Positions 11,186 to 21,589 of a DNA stretch of 64,000 nucleotides are shown in pieces; positions within the stretch are counted from its first letter, which is position 1, and every line of letters begins with the position of its first letter. The stretch spans positions 930,001 to 994,000 of the forward strand of contig JACGCM010001329.1 in NCBI GenBank assembly GCA_014058105.1, in the 5' to 3' direction. A program made the position numbers and the translations under genes. The stretch is from Kingdonia uniflora. Lineage: Eukaryota > Streptophyta > Magnoliopsida > Ranunculales > Circaeasteraceae. The notes beneath the pieces were generated by a model, which saw only the letters and a list, made by a program, of their open reading frames with translations, was not told where the DNA came from and made no database searches.

Positions 11186-11928
11186 TGTTGGGGGATGAAC
11201 ATGCAGAATACACCCCCCACGCACAATTTGGTTTTATCCGTTATCCTCATGGCATACAAATAATCAACCATGAAACATAGACACAATTATTCTTGCACAC
11301 ATAACACAATATTTACCAGAGGTTCACCTTAAGGCTACTCCCCACCACTAAGTTAGAAATCTAATATGTATCCAAGTTTAATTACGAGCTCTCAAGAGAT
11401 TCCAACGAACATGAAATTCTCTAATCTCATAATACCCTCACATAGATTTATAAGAGAAGAAGAAATAAAAGAGATCCATCAAGAATCCAAAGATTACCTC
11501 AACAAAGACCATGTTGCATACCTTCTTCTTGAAACCTTTCAAATCTTCTCTCTTCATTGATTTCTCATCTTAGCAACCAAGATGTACTTCCCCTCTCACT
11601 ATCAAATCCCAAGAGAACACCCTCCACCTTCTTCCTTGTAAAGACCAACTATTTACAAGGTCTATCATAGAGGCTAGATCTCTTCTAGATTTTAAGTTTC
11701 ACTCACAAAAGCATTTTAACTCACACACTGTATAGAGGCTTTGATCTCATACTCTATATTTATAGACTCTCTATTAGGTCATCAGCGAAGTACGCATCAC
11801 GAGACAAACCATCGTCTTGGAATAAATCCCCTTCAAAACACACTTAATAAAACAAACACCGCAGTTTTCGTTCGAGCGACTGAAGTTTCGTTCGAACGAC
11901 TTCCTCTGTTTTGAGCCGTAACCTAACA
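11186..11928 (-). mobile_element. Solo LTR (743 bp), family TGTTAG, minus orientation
   Basis: In the minus orientation it begins TGTTAGGTTACGGCTCAAAA and ends CATCCCCCAACA. It shares with the solo LTR at 8043 the start, the segment CTCGTGATGCGTACTTCG, a GATGACCTAAT block and the TATA box (CTATAAATATAGAG). The flanks TCCTC (11181-11185) and TCTTC (11929-11933) fit a 5-bp target duplication with one mutation. It carries TCGTTCGAACGAC and a one-base variant (TTCGAGCGA). ORF-like stretches in it are fortuitous. Confidence 0.85.
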
Positions 11929-11933
11929 TCTTC

Positions 11934-12715
11934 CAGTGCATATGTACAAACTTGGACTTGAGGTCACCACCATCCAACCAATGATGCACTACTTTAGTGA
12001 AAGAAATGGGCGTATGAAAGTGAAGTTGTGAGAAAAGAATGAAAAGAACTTGTAGAAGAAGTAAAATGTGAGTGGTTATAGTGTTGCAGCCAACCCACAA
12101 GACTCTGCTGCAGGTGGTCTTATTTTTTCCCGCTAAAATACTTTTCCCGCCATGTGAGCTTTATTAAAACCTAATACCTAATCTCTCTCTCTCTCTCTAT
12201 ATATATATCGCTTTGGCTCTAAAAGAAAAAAAAAACATTTTGAAACCCTAAATCACAGTAAACAGGTTCGTCTTCTCACATTTTAATTTCTGAAATTATT
12301 TACCCTAATTAGTTTTTTGTTTTGTTTTTGCTTCATCAGTACTTTATTAGTATTTAAGGTTAGGGTTTTATTACTTGTGAATTCCTCTTTAAAGATAATT
12401 TTATGTAATTAATCATTACTCATGTTAATTGATGCATACTTGTTTTAGGGTTTAGGGCTAGATTTCGTATTTCTGTATGTAATTAATCACTACTTATGTT
12501 GTATTATTCAATCTTAATCGCTATATTATTATTTTAAAATGTGAGGTTATTTTAGTGTTTGGGGTTTTAGCGGTGAATTCCTACTTATTGTACTAATTTT
12601 GGTTTATCAAATATTAATCTTCTAGTATTTGGGGTTTTGGGGCTAGGATTTATTTTCTATGTTTTCATTTTTGAGATGTCGATTAATATTAACTTTTTGT
12701 TCATATGTTTTAGCT
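11934..12715 (+). promoter_or_regulatory. Promoter and 5'UTR region of the hAT-derived gene
   Basis: Upstream of the open gene lies a CT tract (about 12183) running into ATATATATATCGC, followed by GAAACCCTAAATC, a common plant promoter/leader motif. A T-rich stretch with repeated GGGGTTTTGG/AGGGTTTTA motifs then runs to a TTTTAG acceptor at 12713, just before the start codon. I read this as TATA plus pyrimidine patch followed by a leader intron of several hundred bases. The donor was not fixed. Confidence 0.5.
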
Positions 12716-14374
12716 ATGTTCGAGGATATCAAAGGCGAGGTTTCCATGGATGTAGTAGATAGTAACAGTGTCCATGATGAAGAAAATGACTATGATGGAT
12801 CAGATGATTCCTCTTTAAAGGACGAAAAGGTCAAGGCGCCTTCTGATTTTAAGTACGATCCAGAACATCCTGAGCATGGTCTTGCAGGTATGATCGTAAC
12901 ATCAGATATCCCTTTTCGTGTCGAAGAGGTACGAAGTTTGTTGGATTTGTTTACGTCTTTAAACCCTGAATTTAAGAGGGTGGGCATGAAAGCAATCAAG
13001 GGAGCTATTTTTGAACTTTATCAAAAGAAGAAATTAAAACTGAAAGACGCGCTGAAAAAGATTAGTGGGGGATTAAGCCTTAGGTTTGATATATGGAGAT
13101 GTGAATATGAAGATCCGTATTTTTGTCTGTCGGTAGATTATGTTGATGAGAGTTGGAAAATTTGTAAAAAGATTCTCCAGTTTTATCATTTTGATGAAGA
13201 TGAGTACCCTCAAGCGGCATTGGCTTGTATTTCAGATTATGAAATTGAAAGTAAGATATCAACCATTACTTTGAGTAATGACTCGAGTGTTGAGCCCATG
13301 CTTATAAGTCTTAAAAACCACTTCCGTGGAAAAGATAAACATATTCTTAACGGGAATTTATTCCATGTGCGTTGTTTTGCTAACCTTCTTCACCAAATGG
13401 TCCAAGATTTGTTCAGTGAAAACTATGATACTTTAGTAGTTATTATGGACGCTCGGTACGAGGGATCTTCGTCTAAGTTGGAGGACAAGGCATTTTGGTC
13501 TCATAAATATTTCGAGCTAGAGGAAGCATTACAGACCAAGGAAGATATCTTGGCGCAAGATTTTCATTTTGTTAAAAAACCATCTGATGAGGAATGGACG
13601 AAAGTTGAGCAAATTTGTACACTTCTAAAGAATGTTCATAATCTTTTAGAAAAATTTGCAGAAGTTAAGCGTCCAACTGCTAATATTTATTTTCACGATC
13701 TTTGGGAGTTCCGAAAGTATTTGAATCAAGAGTCTATGAGTTCAGATAATTTCGTTAGCAATTCGGCTAAGAAAATGCTTGAAATGTTTGACAAGTATTG
13801 GAATGAAATGTTCTTGGTTTTAGCGGTAGCTACGGTTATGGATCCCCGTTATAAAATGAAGTACATTGAGTTCTCTTGGAAATACTGTGGTAGTTATTTA
13901 AAGGGTACACTCGTCCGTGAAACCGTTAGTCAATGTTACGAGGAGTATGTAGCTTGTGCAGCCATGGCGGACAAACCATCAACAGAATCAGAGTTGGAGG
14001 TCCCTTGGTTACAAGATTATCAACAATTTCTCCATCTTTTGGATCGGGCTCCGAAGACAGAACTGGATTTGTATTTGGATGAGCCTGTTATACCTTGGAG
14101 GAAGGATTTTGATGTTTTGAATTGGTGGAAAAATGCAATTTCCATATATCCTACGTTGTCAAAAATGGCATCTGACATATTGCTGATCCCTATTACTACT
14201 TCTGATGAGGCATTTTATAATGATGGGACAAAGCTTGAACCACATATTAGTTGCCATATGGACGAAGACCTTAAGAGGGCTTTGGTTTGTACAGGAAGTT
14301 GGTTGCGTCCGCCTGTTAAGCGAAAGTATGTATCTATGTCTTCTAACACATTCTCTCTCCCCCGCCCCCCTTAA
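12716..14374 (+). CDS. hAT-transposase-derived protein (RICESLEEPER/DAYSLEEPER-like), intact ORF, 552 aa
   Basis: This is the only long undamaged ORF in the window. I start it at the ATG at 12716, right after a splice acceptor; the open frame continues upstream to 12659 but that lies in the leader intron. An acidic N-terminus (about residues 1-45) replaces the BED zinc finger of relatives. Then come the hAT RNase-H-like core (FKYDPEHPEHGLAGMIV, LSLRFDIWRCEY near 121-132, STITLSNDSS near 182-191), a DUF4413-like part (VATVMDPRYKMKYIEF) and the C-terminal dimerisation region from about 449 (ELDLYLDEPV, DFDVLNWWK, YPTLSKMASDILLIP). The first catalytic Asp (FDIW) is kept. The second, in the usual T-V-D-N motif, is replaced (T-L-S-N). 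I infer a domesticated, non-catalytic DNA-binding or dimerising protein. Expression is not shown by sequence. Confidence 0.85.
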   Translation: MFEDIKGEVSMDVVDSNSVHDEENDYDGSDDSSLKDEKVKAPSDFKYDPEHPEHGLAGMIVTSDIPFRVEEVRSLLDLFTSLNPEFKRVGMKAIKGAIFELYQKKKLKLKDALKKISGGLSLRFDIWRCEYEDPYFCLSVDYVDESWKICKKILQFYHFDEDEYPQAALACISDYEIESKISTITLSNDSSVEPMLISLKNHFRGKDKHILNGNLFHVRCFANLLHQMVQDLFSENYDTLVVIMDARYEGSSSKLEDKAFWSHKYFELEEALQTKEDILAQDFHFVKKPSDEEWTKVEQICTLLKNVHNLLEKFAEVKRPTANIYFHDLWEFRKYLNQESMSSDNFVSNSAKKMLEMFDKYWNEMFLVLAVATVMDPRYKMKYIEFSWKYCGSYLKGTLVRETVSQCYEEYVACAAMADKPSTESELEVPWLQDYQQFLHLLDRAPKTELDLYLDEPVIPWRKDFDVLNWWKNAISIYPTLSKMASDILLIPITTSDEAFYNDGTKLEPHISCHMDEDLKRALVCTGSWLRPPVKRKYVSMSSNTFSLPRPP

Positions 14375-14437
14375 GTATTCCAATATTGGATTAACAGATT
14401 TTGTTTTTATTATTGTGTTTTGGAACAGTTTCTTTAG

Positions 14438-14502
14438 GCATGCTTGGAGGCCTGGGTGGAAGTAGATATCAACAATTTCTCTGACGGACAATTACTAGAA
14501 AA
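14438..14502 (+). CDS. Possible C-terminal exon of the hAT-derived gene
   Basis: Between a TTTAG acceptor (14437) and a GTAAGT donor (14503) one frame reads ACLEAWVEVDINNFSDGQLL. A candidate donor GTATGT lies at about 14326 in the first exon, but joining to it gives a different frame that stops after HAWRPGWK. Either a different donor is used, or the C-terminus has decayed, or the protein simply ends at 14374. I keep it as a possible exon only. Confidence 0.35.
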
Positions 14503-15143
14503 GTAAGTTTTATTTAGAACTCGTTGTGCAGTCAGTAGTTTATTTGATGCTCTTGTGATAATAACTATACCCTCATCTAAATTACAGGTAGACGTCTCGG
14601 ATGATTTTTGGTGCTTTTTGCTTAGTGGGACGAAACAAGTTAGATCCTTTTTTGGGCAAGAATCAGTTTTTTTTTGTACATTGGGCAAAAAAATTGGATA
14701 TCACAAAGTTCTTGTAACTGGTGTTTGGACCCCTTATAAAATTCTATGGTCTATTTGGCTGCTTTCGGATATGGGTTTCTTGTTTAGTGCATACCTTCTC
14801 TTGTTATTGTGATGTTGATTTAGATAATTTTAAGTTTGTGCAAAATGCACCTCAATTGAAATGGTGGAACAAGCATGAGACTGAGGCAATAAATTCTGTA
14901 CCTCTTGCATCCTTTGTGGAGCTTCACATGAAATATGCAAATCAACTTTTTGATTGTCAGTACTTCCAAATCCAATACTGTGACAAGTAACCAGTGTTGG
15001 ATTAAGTAGGAACTGCGACATGAGCCAGACCTTGAAATTATTATTTTTATTTTATTTTATTTTAAAATTTCCAAACTTCTTTTGTATGGGTTTGTTATTT
15101 TTGGCAATTTGCATTAGTTAGTTGTGTGATGAATTGTATTTTT
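14503..15143. other. 3' flank of the hAT-derived gene; no further gene
   Basis: T-rich non-coding sequence, probably intron or 3'UTR of the upstream gene. Short overlapping ORFs here have no recognisable content. Confidence 0.5.
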
Positions 15144-15165
15144 CATTCATTTGTGTTTTGAGTGG

Positions 15166-15208
15166 AATTATGATAATAAATACTACTTTTTGCTATCTTT
15201 ACAAAATC
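15166..15208 (+). repeat. Left terminal inverted repeat of the MULE
   Basis: About 43 bp (start AATTATGATAATAAATAC) that match the reverse complement of 44206-44249 at nearly every position. Weaker similarity extends inward (AAAATCGATACTGGCAAGAGG here; AAATCGATACT and GGCAAG on the right). Confidence 0.8.
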
Positions 15209-15311
15209 AGACACCCAGGGAACAATAAATTTCAAAATCGATACTGGCAAGAGGAAAAATTAGATTTGCCCCTACTAAAGTTGCAATAGTACAACAGACA
15301 ACCACCTGTTT

Positions 15312-16543
15312 TTGGGCTCTACAAGTACGAATGTCACATCCGGCCTAATAAAAAATTGTAAAATATTTTTTAACTCATTTAAAACTATTATATCAAGCCA
15401 CGTGTACGAGGAAGACTCACATTGTCGCCATCTCATGAACTACTTGTCATTTGTTTTAGTACATTTTGTCCTACCTTTGACCAGATTTCTTATTTATAAG
15501 AAGGCAGACTTTTTCACCAATTCTATTACTATTTCTCATCGTTTATGGTTAGGTATCACCTACGGTTCACAGAAGTTCGTCTGGTTTTTGGCGCCAAAAG
15601 CGATCCCGATTCATCGAACAGTTTCTTCTTCTTACTTAACCGCAAAAACCGTCCCGATTATTTGTCACAAACCGTCTGTGTGACTGCTGCCTACCAAGTG
15701 TTTGATTAAAGACTGGTACTCTACTCCTTGGGCATTGAGGAAATGATGGTACTCGTAACTCCTGTAGATGGTACTTTACTCTACTCAACTCAACTCCTAG
15801 AACAAACGATTGCAAATTGTCTGCGCGGCTGCTGCCAACCAAATGACATTTATTAAGTTAAACTCTAGCATTCATCTATGTCATTTTGTAACAGCTAGTT
15901 GTCATTTGTGTTATATAACTTTGCAATTTGTTCAGTCTTCTTTGTCATTTGTTTTATACAATGTTGCTATTTGTTCCGAAAAATATCAACTGCTTGAATA
16001 TTACAGTAGGTTTCCAGGCCGTGGGCTCCATAGGTAAGGCATCAGGTAAGGCCGTGGGCTCCACTAGTTCGAATGTCACTTCCTAAATAATAATAAAAAA
16101 AGTTCAAATCATTTAAAAATATTATTATCACGCCATGTGTCCAATTTAAATCATTCCTCGTTGTACATGTGTCATTACTATTTCGAGACGTGTAGGCAGA
16201 CCCTGTCCCCATTTCATGCATTTGTTGTCATTTGTTGATGCCAATTTGTCATGCTTTTAAACATAAGTTATATTGAATCATGTAGACTCTGTCACCATCA
16301 GTTTTATTATTTGGCATTTGTTTGCTGCTCTCTAGGGTTAGGTAACACATACGATTCACACGAGTTTGTTTGGCTTTTAGCGCCAAAAACTATCCCCATT
16401 CCTCAAACACTTTCTTCTTACACGACCACTACAAAGACCGCAAAAACTGTCTCGTTTCTACAAATCGTGTGTGTGATTGACAACCGTAAAAACCGTCTCG
16501 GTCGCACAAACCGCTTTCTCAAAAATTGTCGTGATTCTACCCA

Positions 16544-16629
<86 letters not shown>

Positions 16630-16690
16630 TTGCAGTGTTATATCAGTGTGAAATCATCTGTGTGACAACTGCCTACCAGGTATTTGATTA
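15312..16690 (+). promoter_or_regulatory. Duplicated promoter/leader module of the DUF1985-Ulp1 gene
   Basis: Two diverged direct copies lie at about 15312-15710 and 16051-16690. Each has a start TACGAATGTCAC or TTCGAATGTCAC, then CACG(T/C)GT or CATGTGTC, a (A/G)GGTTAGGTA.CAC.TACG(A/G)TTCAC block, TTTGGCGCCAAAA or TTAGCGCCAAAA, repeated AACCGTC.CG motifs, and an end CTGCCTACCA(A/G)GT.TTTGATTAAAG. The second copy ends 30 bp before the start codon at 16720. The TT(G/A)GCGCCAAAA motif resembles an E2F site (TTTSGCGC). The unit probably holds the promoter and 5'UTR; the upstream copy is a spare. Confidence 0.6.
16545..16628. repeat. (TG)n microsatellite
   Basis: About 40 uninterrupted TG dinucleotides inside the second promoter/leader module. 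The open frame across it encodes only a Cys-Val run and is not a gene. Confidence 0.97.
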
Positions 16691-16719
16691 AAGTCTATTT
16701 TTTTTCTTCTTCTTCCACA

Positions 16720-19700
16720 ATGAAGTCTGATAAAGAAGTGATTGAACAAGTTGACGAGGAGAACCAAGCACAGGAGGGTGGAGCAAAGAAAGGCACCTCC
16801 AATGCTAAAAATTATACCTTTCGGTGTACAGGTTTGGGACTTTACAAAATATTTGCAGCTCTACCGGAAGAAGAGAATGGTGTTATTCGTACCACCTGCA
16901 TTGCACCCTTACTGCTGATTGATCTAATAGCGACGATGTCGACGTTGGTTGTGGAAATATTCGATCGTCATCTCAGTGATATGAATTTCAAATTTGGGGG
17001 GACGATAATTCAGATGAAACCCATTCATGTTTGCCTGATTTTGGGGTTACATGTCTCTCCTATTGCAAATGAGTTCTTATTTGTTGATCCTGAGCATATG
17101 ACGAATTTCAGAATGAGGCGATTCCCCAAGAAGAAGAATATATATGGGTTGAAGGAAATTGATGATGCCTTAAAACAGGCAAAATTGGAAAGACATCATG
17201 GTAAGGTTCTAATTTGTCATTTGTTTTGTCTGCTTTATCATTGTTTTTCATTGTATTTGTCAACCCAAAAATTTTTATATTGTATTTGCAGTTTTTGGGT
17301 CATTATTTGCCGAGGTTCTTATCATTACATTGTGTATTAGTTGACATTTTCTACCTTCTTATTTTTAGCCGTATGTGATTTTTTTTTGTAGACGATGTTC
17401 TTCGATTAAATTTGTTAAAAATTATACTATCCTTTCTCCTCCCGAACAAGGGGAGAAACGTTGGGGTGAAGTATGTTGATCTGGTAGATAGTCTAGTTCA
17501 GTTCAACAGATTCCCCTGGGGTGGGCAAGTCTATAAATTCTTTTGGAGTCAAATAGTGGAGTTTGCCGATTATCGATCGGCCGCTGGTAAAAAATCGGAT
17601 AAAGCTTTATCACTACACGGATGTACCAGGGTGTTGATGATATGGACTTTCCTCTCTATTCTTAGCCTGAAGTTTCAAAGAATTGAGGAATCCATACATT
17701 TGTTCCCTAAGCTACAGGGATGGAGGATGACATCCTTTAAGCGTCGCCAAATTGTGTGTTTAAAAAGTTTTTTGCTAACCCCAAAATGCTGGTAATAGTT
17801 ATGAAGCCGTCTGAGACTGACATGCAGCAAGATCTTGTGCAAGAGGTCATGGTAATCTTCTATTCTTTGTATGATTTTGATTCATTTTATTGCTTCCTTG
17901 TCATTTAATTTAGGTTTCCTATCATTTTATTAGCTTAGTTATGCATTTTTATCGTCGTCTTGTCCTTTGTTTGATTTTTCTCTATCATTGTTAAGTTGTC
18001 TATTATCATTGTTAGACTATTTTTTGTTATTTCTAAGTTGCCATTTGTTATCGTCATCTGTTTGAATATTTCAGAGATATCACATCGAAGCACCTGCAAT
18101 CGGCGTTGTGTCTGCAATCGAACTACCTGCAGTCGATGCATCTGTAGTCGGTGTGCCTGCAATAGGTAGCAGTTCTTCTGCTACTGAGATCGGAGTTGTA
18201 GTGGTTAGGGTATGGACCCAGTTGGAGGAGCATGGTAAAATGTTGTTGAAGTTGGATGACCATGGCAAAATATTGCATAACCATGGTAAAATGTTGGAAG
18301 GAATTTCAATGTCTATAGTTAGAGACAGTACTCTACTACTTGGAGATAATCCACTCCTTGGGCAGTAACTGAGAAAACCGTGAAACACAAGTGAGAAGGA
18401 GGAAATGAGAAAGAAGATGGGAAAAGGAAGAAGGCGGAGCCGAGAACCTGGTAAAGAGACCTCCAACAAAAAAATCAAAAGATTGAAGAGAAGAAAAAAT
18501 GTAAGGGAGAATTGCAGAAGAAGACGAATGCCAACAAGAAGAACAAGAGGGCAGAAGAAGCTGATGTGCCCCTGAAGAAAAAGGTTGAAGGCACGAAGAA
18601 AGAAGCTTTTACTGATAAACAATTTGATTATGTCCCACTGATCCAATTGAAAACTTTAATCTCTAAGATCCCCAAGAAGGGCTTGGCTAATAGAGTACCA
18701 AGGAAGAGACGGGCATAATTCCCAGAACTTGAGAATATTTAATCAACTACAAAAAAATTGCTTCAGGAAGTTGCGCCTGGGGAGGGATTGGAGGTGGTAA
18801 AAGATTTAATGGTAGAAGATGATGTTGAAGTGAATTTGGAAACGATATCGTCTGAATATGGTGGTGGTCTTCTAAAGGTATTATCAGTTTACTACTTCTT
18901 ATCATTTATATAATATTATTTGACATTTATTTTTCAAAATTTTGGCATTTACTTTATGCACTTTACCATTTCTTCAGAAGTCTGTCATTAGTTCAAAATA
19001 TTTTAGCATTTATTTGGATGTCTTTGTCATTCTTTTTTCCAGAACTTTCATTTTTTCTCATTTCTTTGTTCATTTCATTTGTTGTATGTGAAGTGGAAGA
19101 ATGATGACGAAAAAGATGATGATGATAAGAAAGATGTTGAGGAGGAAGTTAAATCTGAAGAAGAACAACCTCAAGTTGTTGAAGAAGAGGATTCAGAAGC
19201 ACCAACTGTAGTGGTGTATTATAATGGAAAATAAGATGTACAACATGCAAATGAGGTATTTGCTGCAGAAGAGGATTCATAACCTCAAGTAATATTTATT
19301 TGTATTGAGCTATCCATACCATTTTTTTTAATTTGATTCTTCTTTAACCTTTGTTGTACAGACTATGGTGGTTGCAGAGGTAACAAAAACTGATATAGTA
19401 TTCTTCAACCAGGAGGAAGTTATTGGTGAAGCTTATCAGGTAACTTATCATTTGTTTGCTGCTGACTTCTCATTTTCTTTTTTTGTTTTACCATATCTTG
19501 CATCACTCTTACCATTTGTAGTCTGCTTATTTACAGGCTAGTGCTGACCAGACAACCGTTGTATCTGTCAAGGAACAGACTATGGAGGTTACAAAAACTA
19601 AAGATGAAGCTAGTAGTCAGGTAGCTTATTTGTTATTTGCTAGTAACTTCTCATTTTCTTCTTTTATTTTCCCATATCTTGTATCACTCTTATCATTTGC

Positions 19701-21394
19701 AGTCTGCTTATTTACAGGCTAGTACAGACCAAACAACTGCTGTATATATCGAGGAACAGACTATAGAAGTTGCAAAAATTGTAATAGTAATCTCCCACAA
19801 GGAGGAAGATGTAGATGAAGCTAGTCAGGTAACTTATCATTTCTTTGCTGGTAACTTCTCATTTTCTTATATTTATTTTCCCATATCTTGTATCACTCTT
19901 ATCATTTGTAGTATGTTTATTTACAGATTAAAGAGAGTAAAAAGGAGGTGGAACAAAGTAAATAGGAGGTGGTTGAAGGCAAGGATGATGATGATGGAAA
20001 TTTACAGAAAAAACCAGACCCTGTGCAAGTAATAAAAGAAACGGTTGTTGACCTGACCAATGTATGAAGTACTTTTAAACCAAACAACTGGTTTATTACT
20101 CATTTTCATGTAATATGCACATTTATATTTCATTTTCTTATTTCGACATATCTGTTCCAACTTGTTTTAATGGAGTCAGAAGTGGATGTTACCTTAAAGA
20201 AGAGGCATGCACTAACTGACGCAGAAATTAATAAAAGAGCCTTTAAAATGGCTTGTTGAATGAACCAATTTCATGCTCAGCTTGACGAGCTTCTTCTGGG
20301 AGTGTTATTAGAATCTTTTATTCAAAGACCCATCTCTCAGGATGAGAAAAACTAGGTGGACCAAGTCTGGTCACTGAGGAAATATGAGTTATCTCCTGAA
20401 GCTATGAAGGACAACACGACTACCTATAGGAGGATAGGTTAAGAAACTATTTGCCTTAATGCTCTCTACACCTTATATCTAAAGCAATGGTTGGACAATG
20501 AGGTATTTAAATTATTTATTACTTTTTGTCTGTCAATTGTACAAGAGTCTCTACCATTTGTTTTCAAATTGTCCATCCTTTATTCGTTTGCACTTTATCA
20601 TTTGTTTTAGCTTTATTGTCATTTATATTATTGAACTTTATCATTTTTATTGTCTAATTTGTCATTTCCTTTTTCTGTTCAGGTCATTGATGTCTACAGT
20701 AAAGCCCTGATTCAATATTTTGATACACAATATCGTACCCGCCCAGATAAAGAAAAGAATGTACTGGCGGATGTCTTTGCCTGTCAATATATTAGCAGGG
20801 GTTTCAATGTCTGGACTCATAATATGTCCTCTCCAAAAGGTCTAGAATTGAAGAAGAAATCAATTTGGGAAAAAATTATATCTACGTAATGGGATCGTAC
20901 AGTTTCTAATTATATCCATCGAGGAGATTTGAAAGTGGTCAATTTGAAATTAATACTCATTCCATGAATCTTAATGGCAACCACTGGGTCCTTTGTGCTG
21001 TGTCTTTTAAGGGAAGAAAAATATGCATCTACGATTAAATGGTGGATGTAAAAATTGTAAATGCACAGAAGAAGAAGATGTTATCTTCTGGACGCCAACT
21101 TATTCAAGATCATATATCAACGATCCTCCCGAAAATGTTGATATGGAGAGATTTTACCTATCGTAGTAGTCCACCTACTGGCAAAAAGGCAAATGATTAT
21201 GGTCTAAACTCCAAATGGACAACTCATTTTGAAAAATGTCCAATGCAGCCAAATGGTCATGACTGTGGGGTCTATATGCTTGTCTTTATGGACAATCTCT
21301 CCTAAGGGGAATGGAATTTCTAGATCTGATAGACAGTAATGAATGTCGTTACACAATTGCTTATAACATATTGAGGCTGGGAGTTGAGCCGTAG
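16720..21394 (+). pseudogene. DUF1985-Ulp1 (C48 cysteine protease) gene of the MULE, degenerate
   Basis: Exon 1 (ATG 16720 to 17200, GTAAG donor) encodes the N-terminal DUF1985-like part: FRCTGLGLYKIFAALPEE, VVEIFDRHLSDMNFKFGG, MKPIHVCLILGLHVSPIA. Exon 2 (17392-17851) continues from DDVLRLNLLKIILSFLLPNK and has one frameshift near 17757. Exon 3 starts at 18075 and carries Ala/Val-Gly-Pro-rich and HGKML repeats. A Lys-rich stretch (18500-18720) and acidic repeat exons (18767-20070) follow. The C-terminal Ulp1 peptidase (20683-21394) shows His in NHWVLCAVSF, Asp in ICIYD, and Gln and Cys in QPNGHDCGVYML, ending LRLGVEP before TAG. Ulp1 proteases cleave SUMO. Stops (one right after ICIYD) and frameshifts break the gene. 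Introns are full of TTTGTCATTTG-like repeats. Confidence 0.82.
19439..19930 (+). repeat. Tandem exon-intron units in the acidic region of the Ulp1 gene
   Basis: Three intron copies (19440-19537, 19621-19717, 19828-19926) share the order GTA(A/G)CTTAT, TTCTCATTTTCTT, CATATCTTG.ATCACTCTTA and a TTTACAG acceptor. Between them are two copies of an exon starting GCTAGT(G/A)C(T/A)GACCA(G/A)AC, reading ASADQTTVVSVKEQTMEV and ASTDQTTAVYIEEQTIEV. The unit of about 180-207 bp has been duplicated as a whole, lengthening a flexible linker between DUF1985 and Ulp1. Confidence 0.8.
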
Positions 21395-21589
21395 GAGATT
21401 TTTAAAAACTTTAATCTACATTTTGTTGTAATGTGTATAATCTAATTTTTATAATTTTGTAAAGTTATAAATAGTTAATATCAATCATTTATATGATCTT
21501 TCTTATTTGTTATATCTTCATTGTCATTCGTATATGACATATTTGTTAGAATGAAGTCAGAATCTAGTCTGTATAGTTAGATTATTATT

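Noticed and set aside
12659..12715. Upstream start of the hAT-derived ORF at 12659
   Set aside because: This part is T-rich, ends in a TTTTAG acceptor and reads like intron; the ATG at 12716 follows at once.
16251..16691. 146-aa ORF with a Cys-Val run
   Set aside because: It is a translation of the (TG)n microsatellite and of promoter-module sequence.
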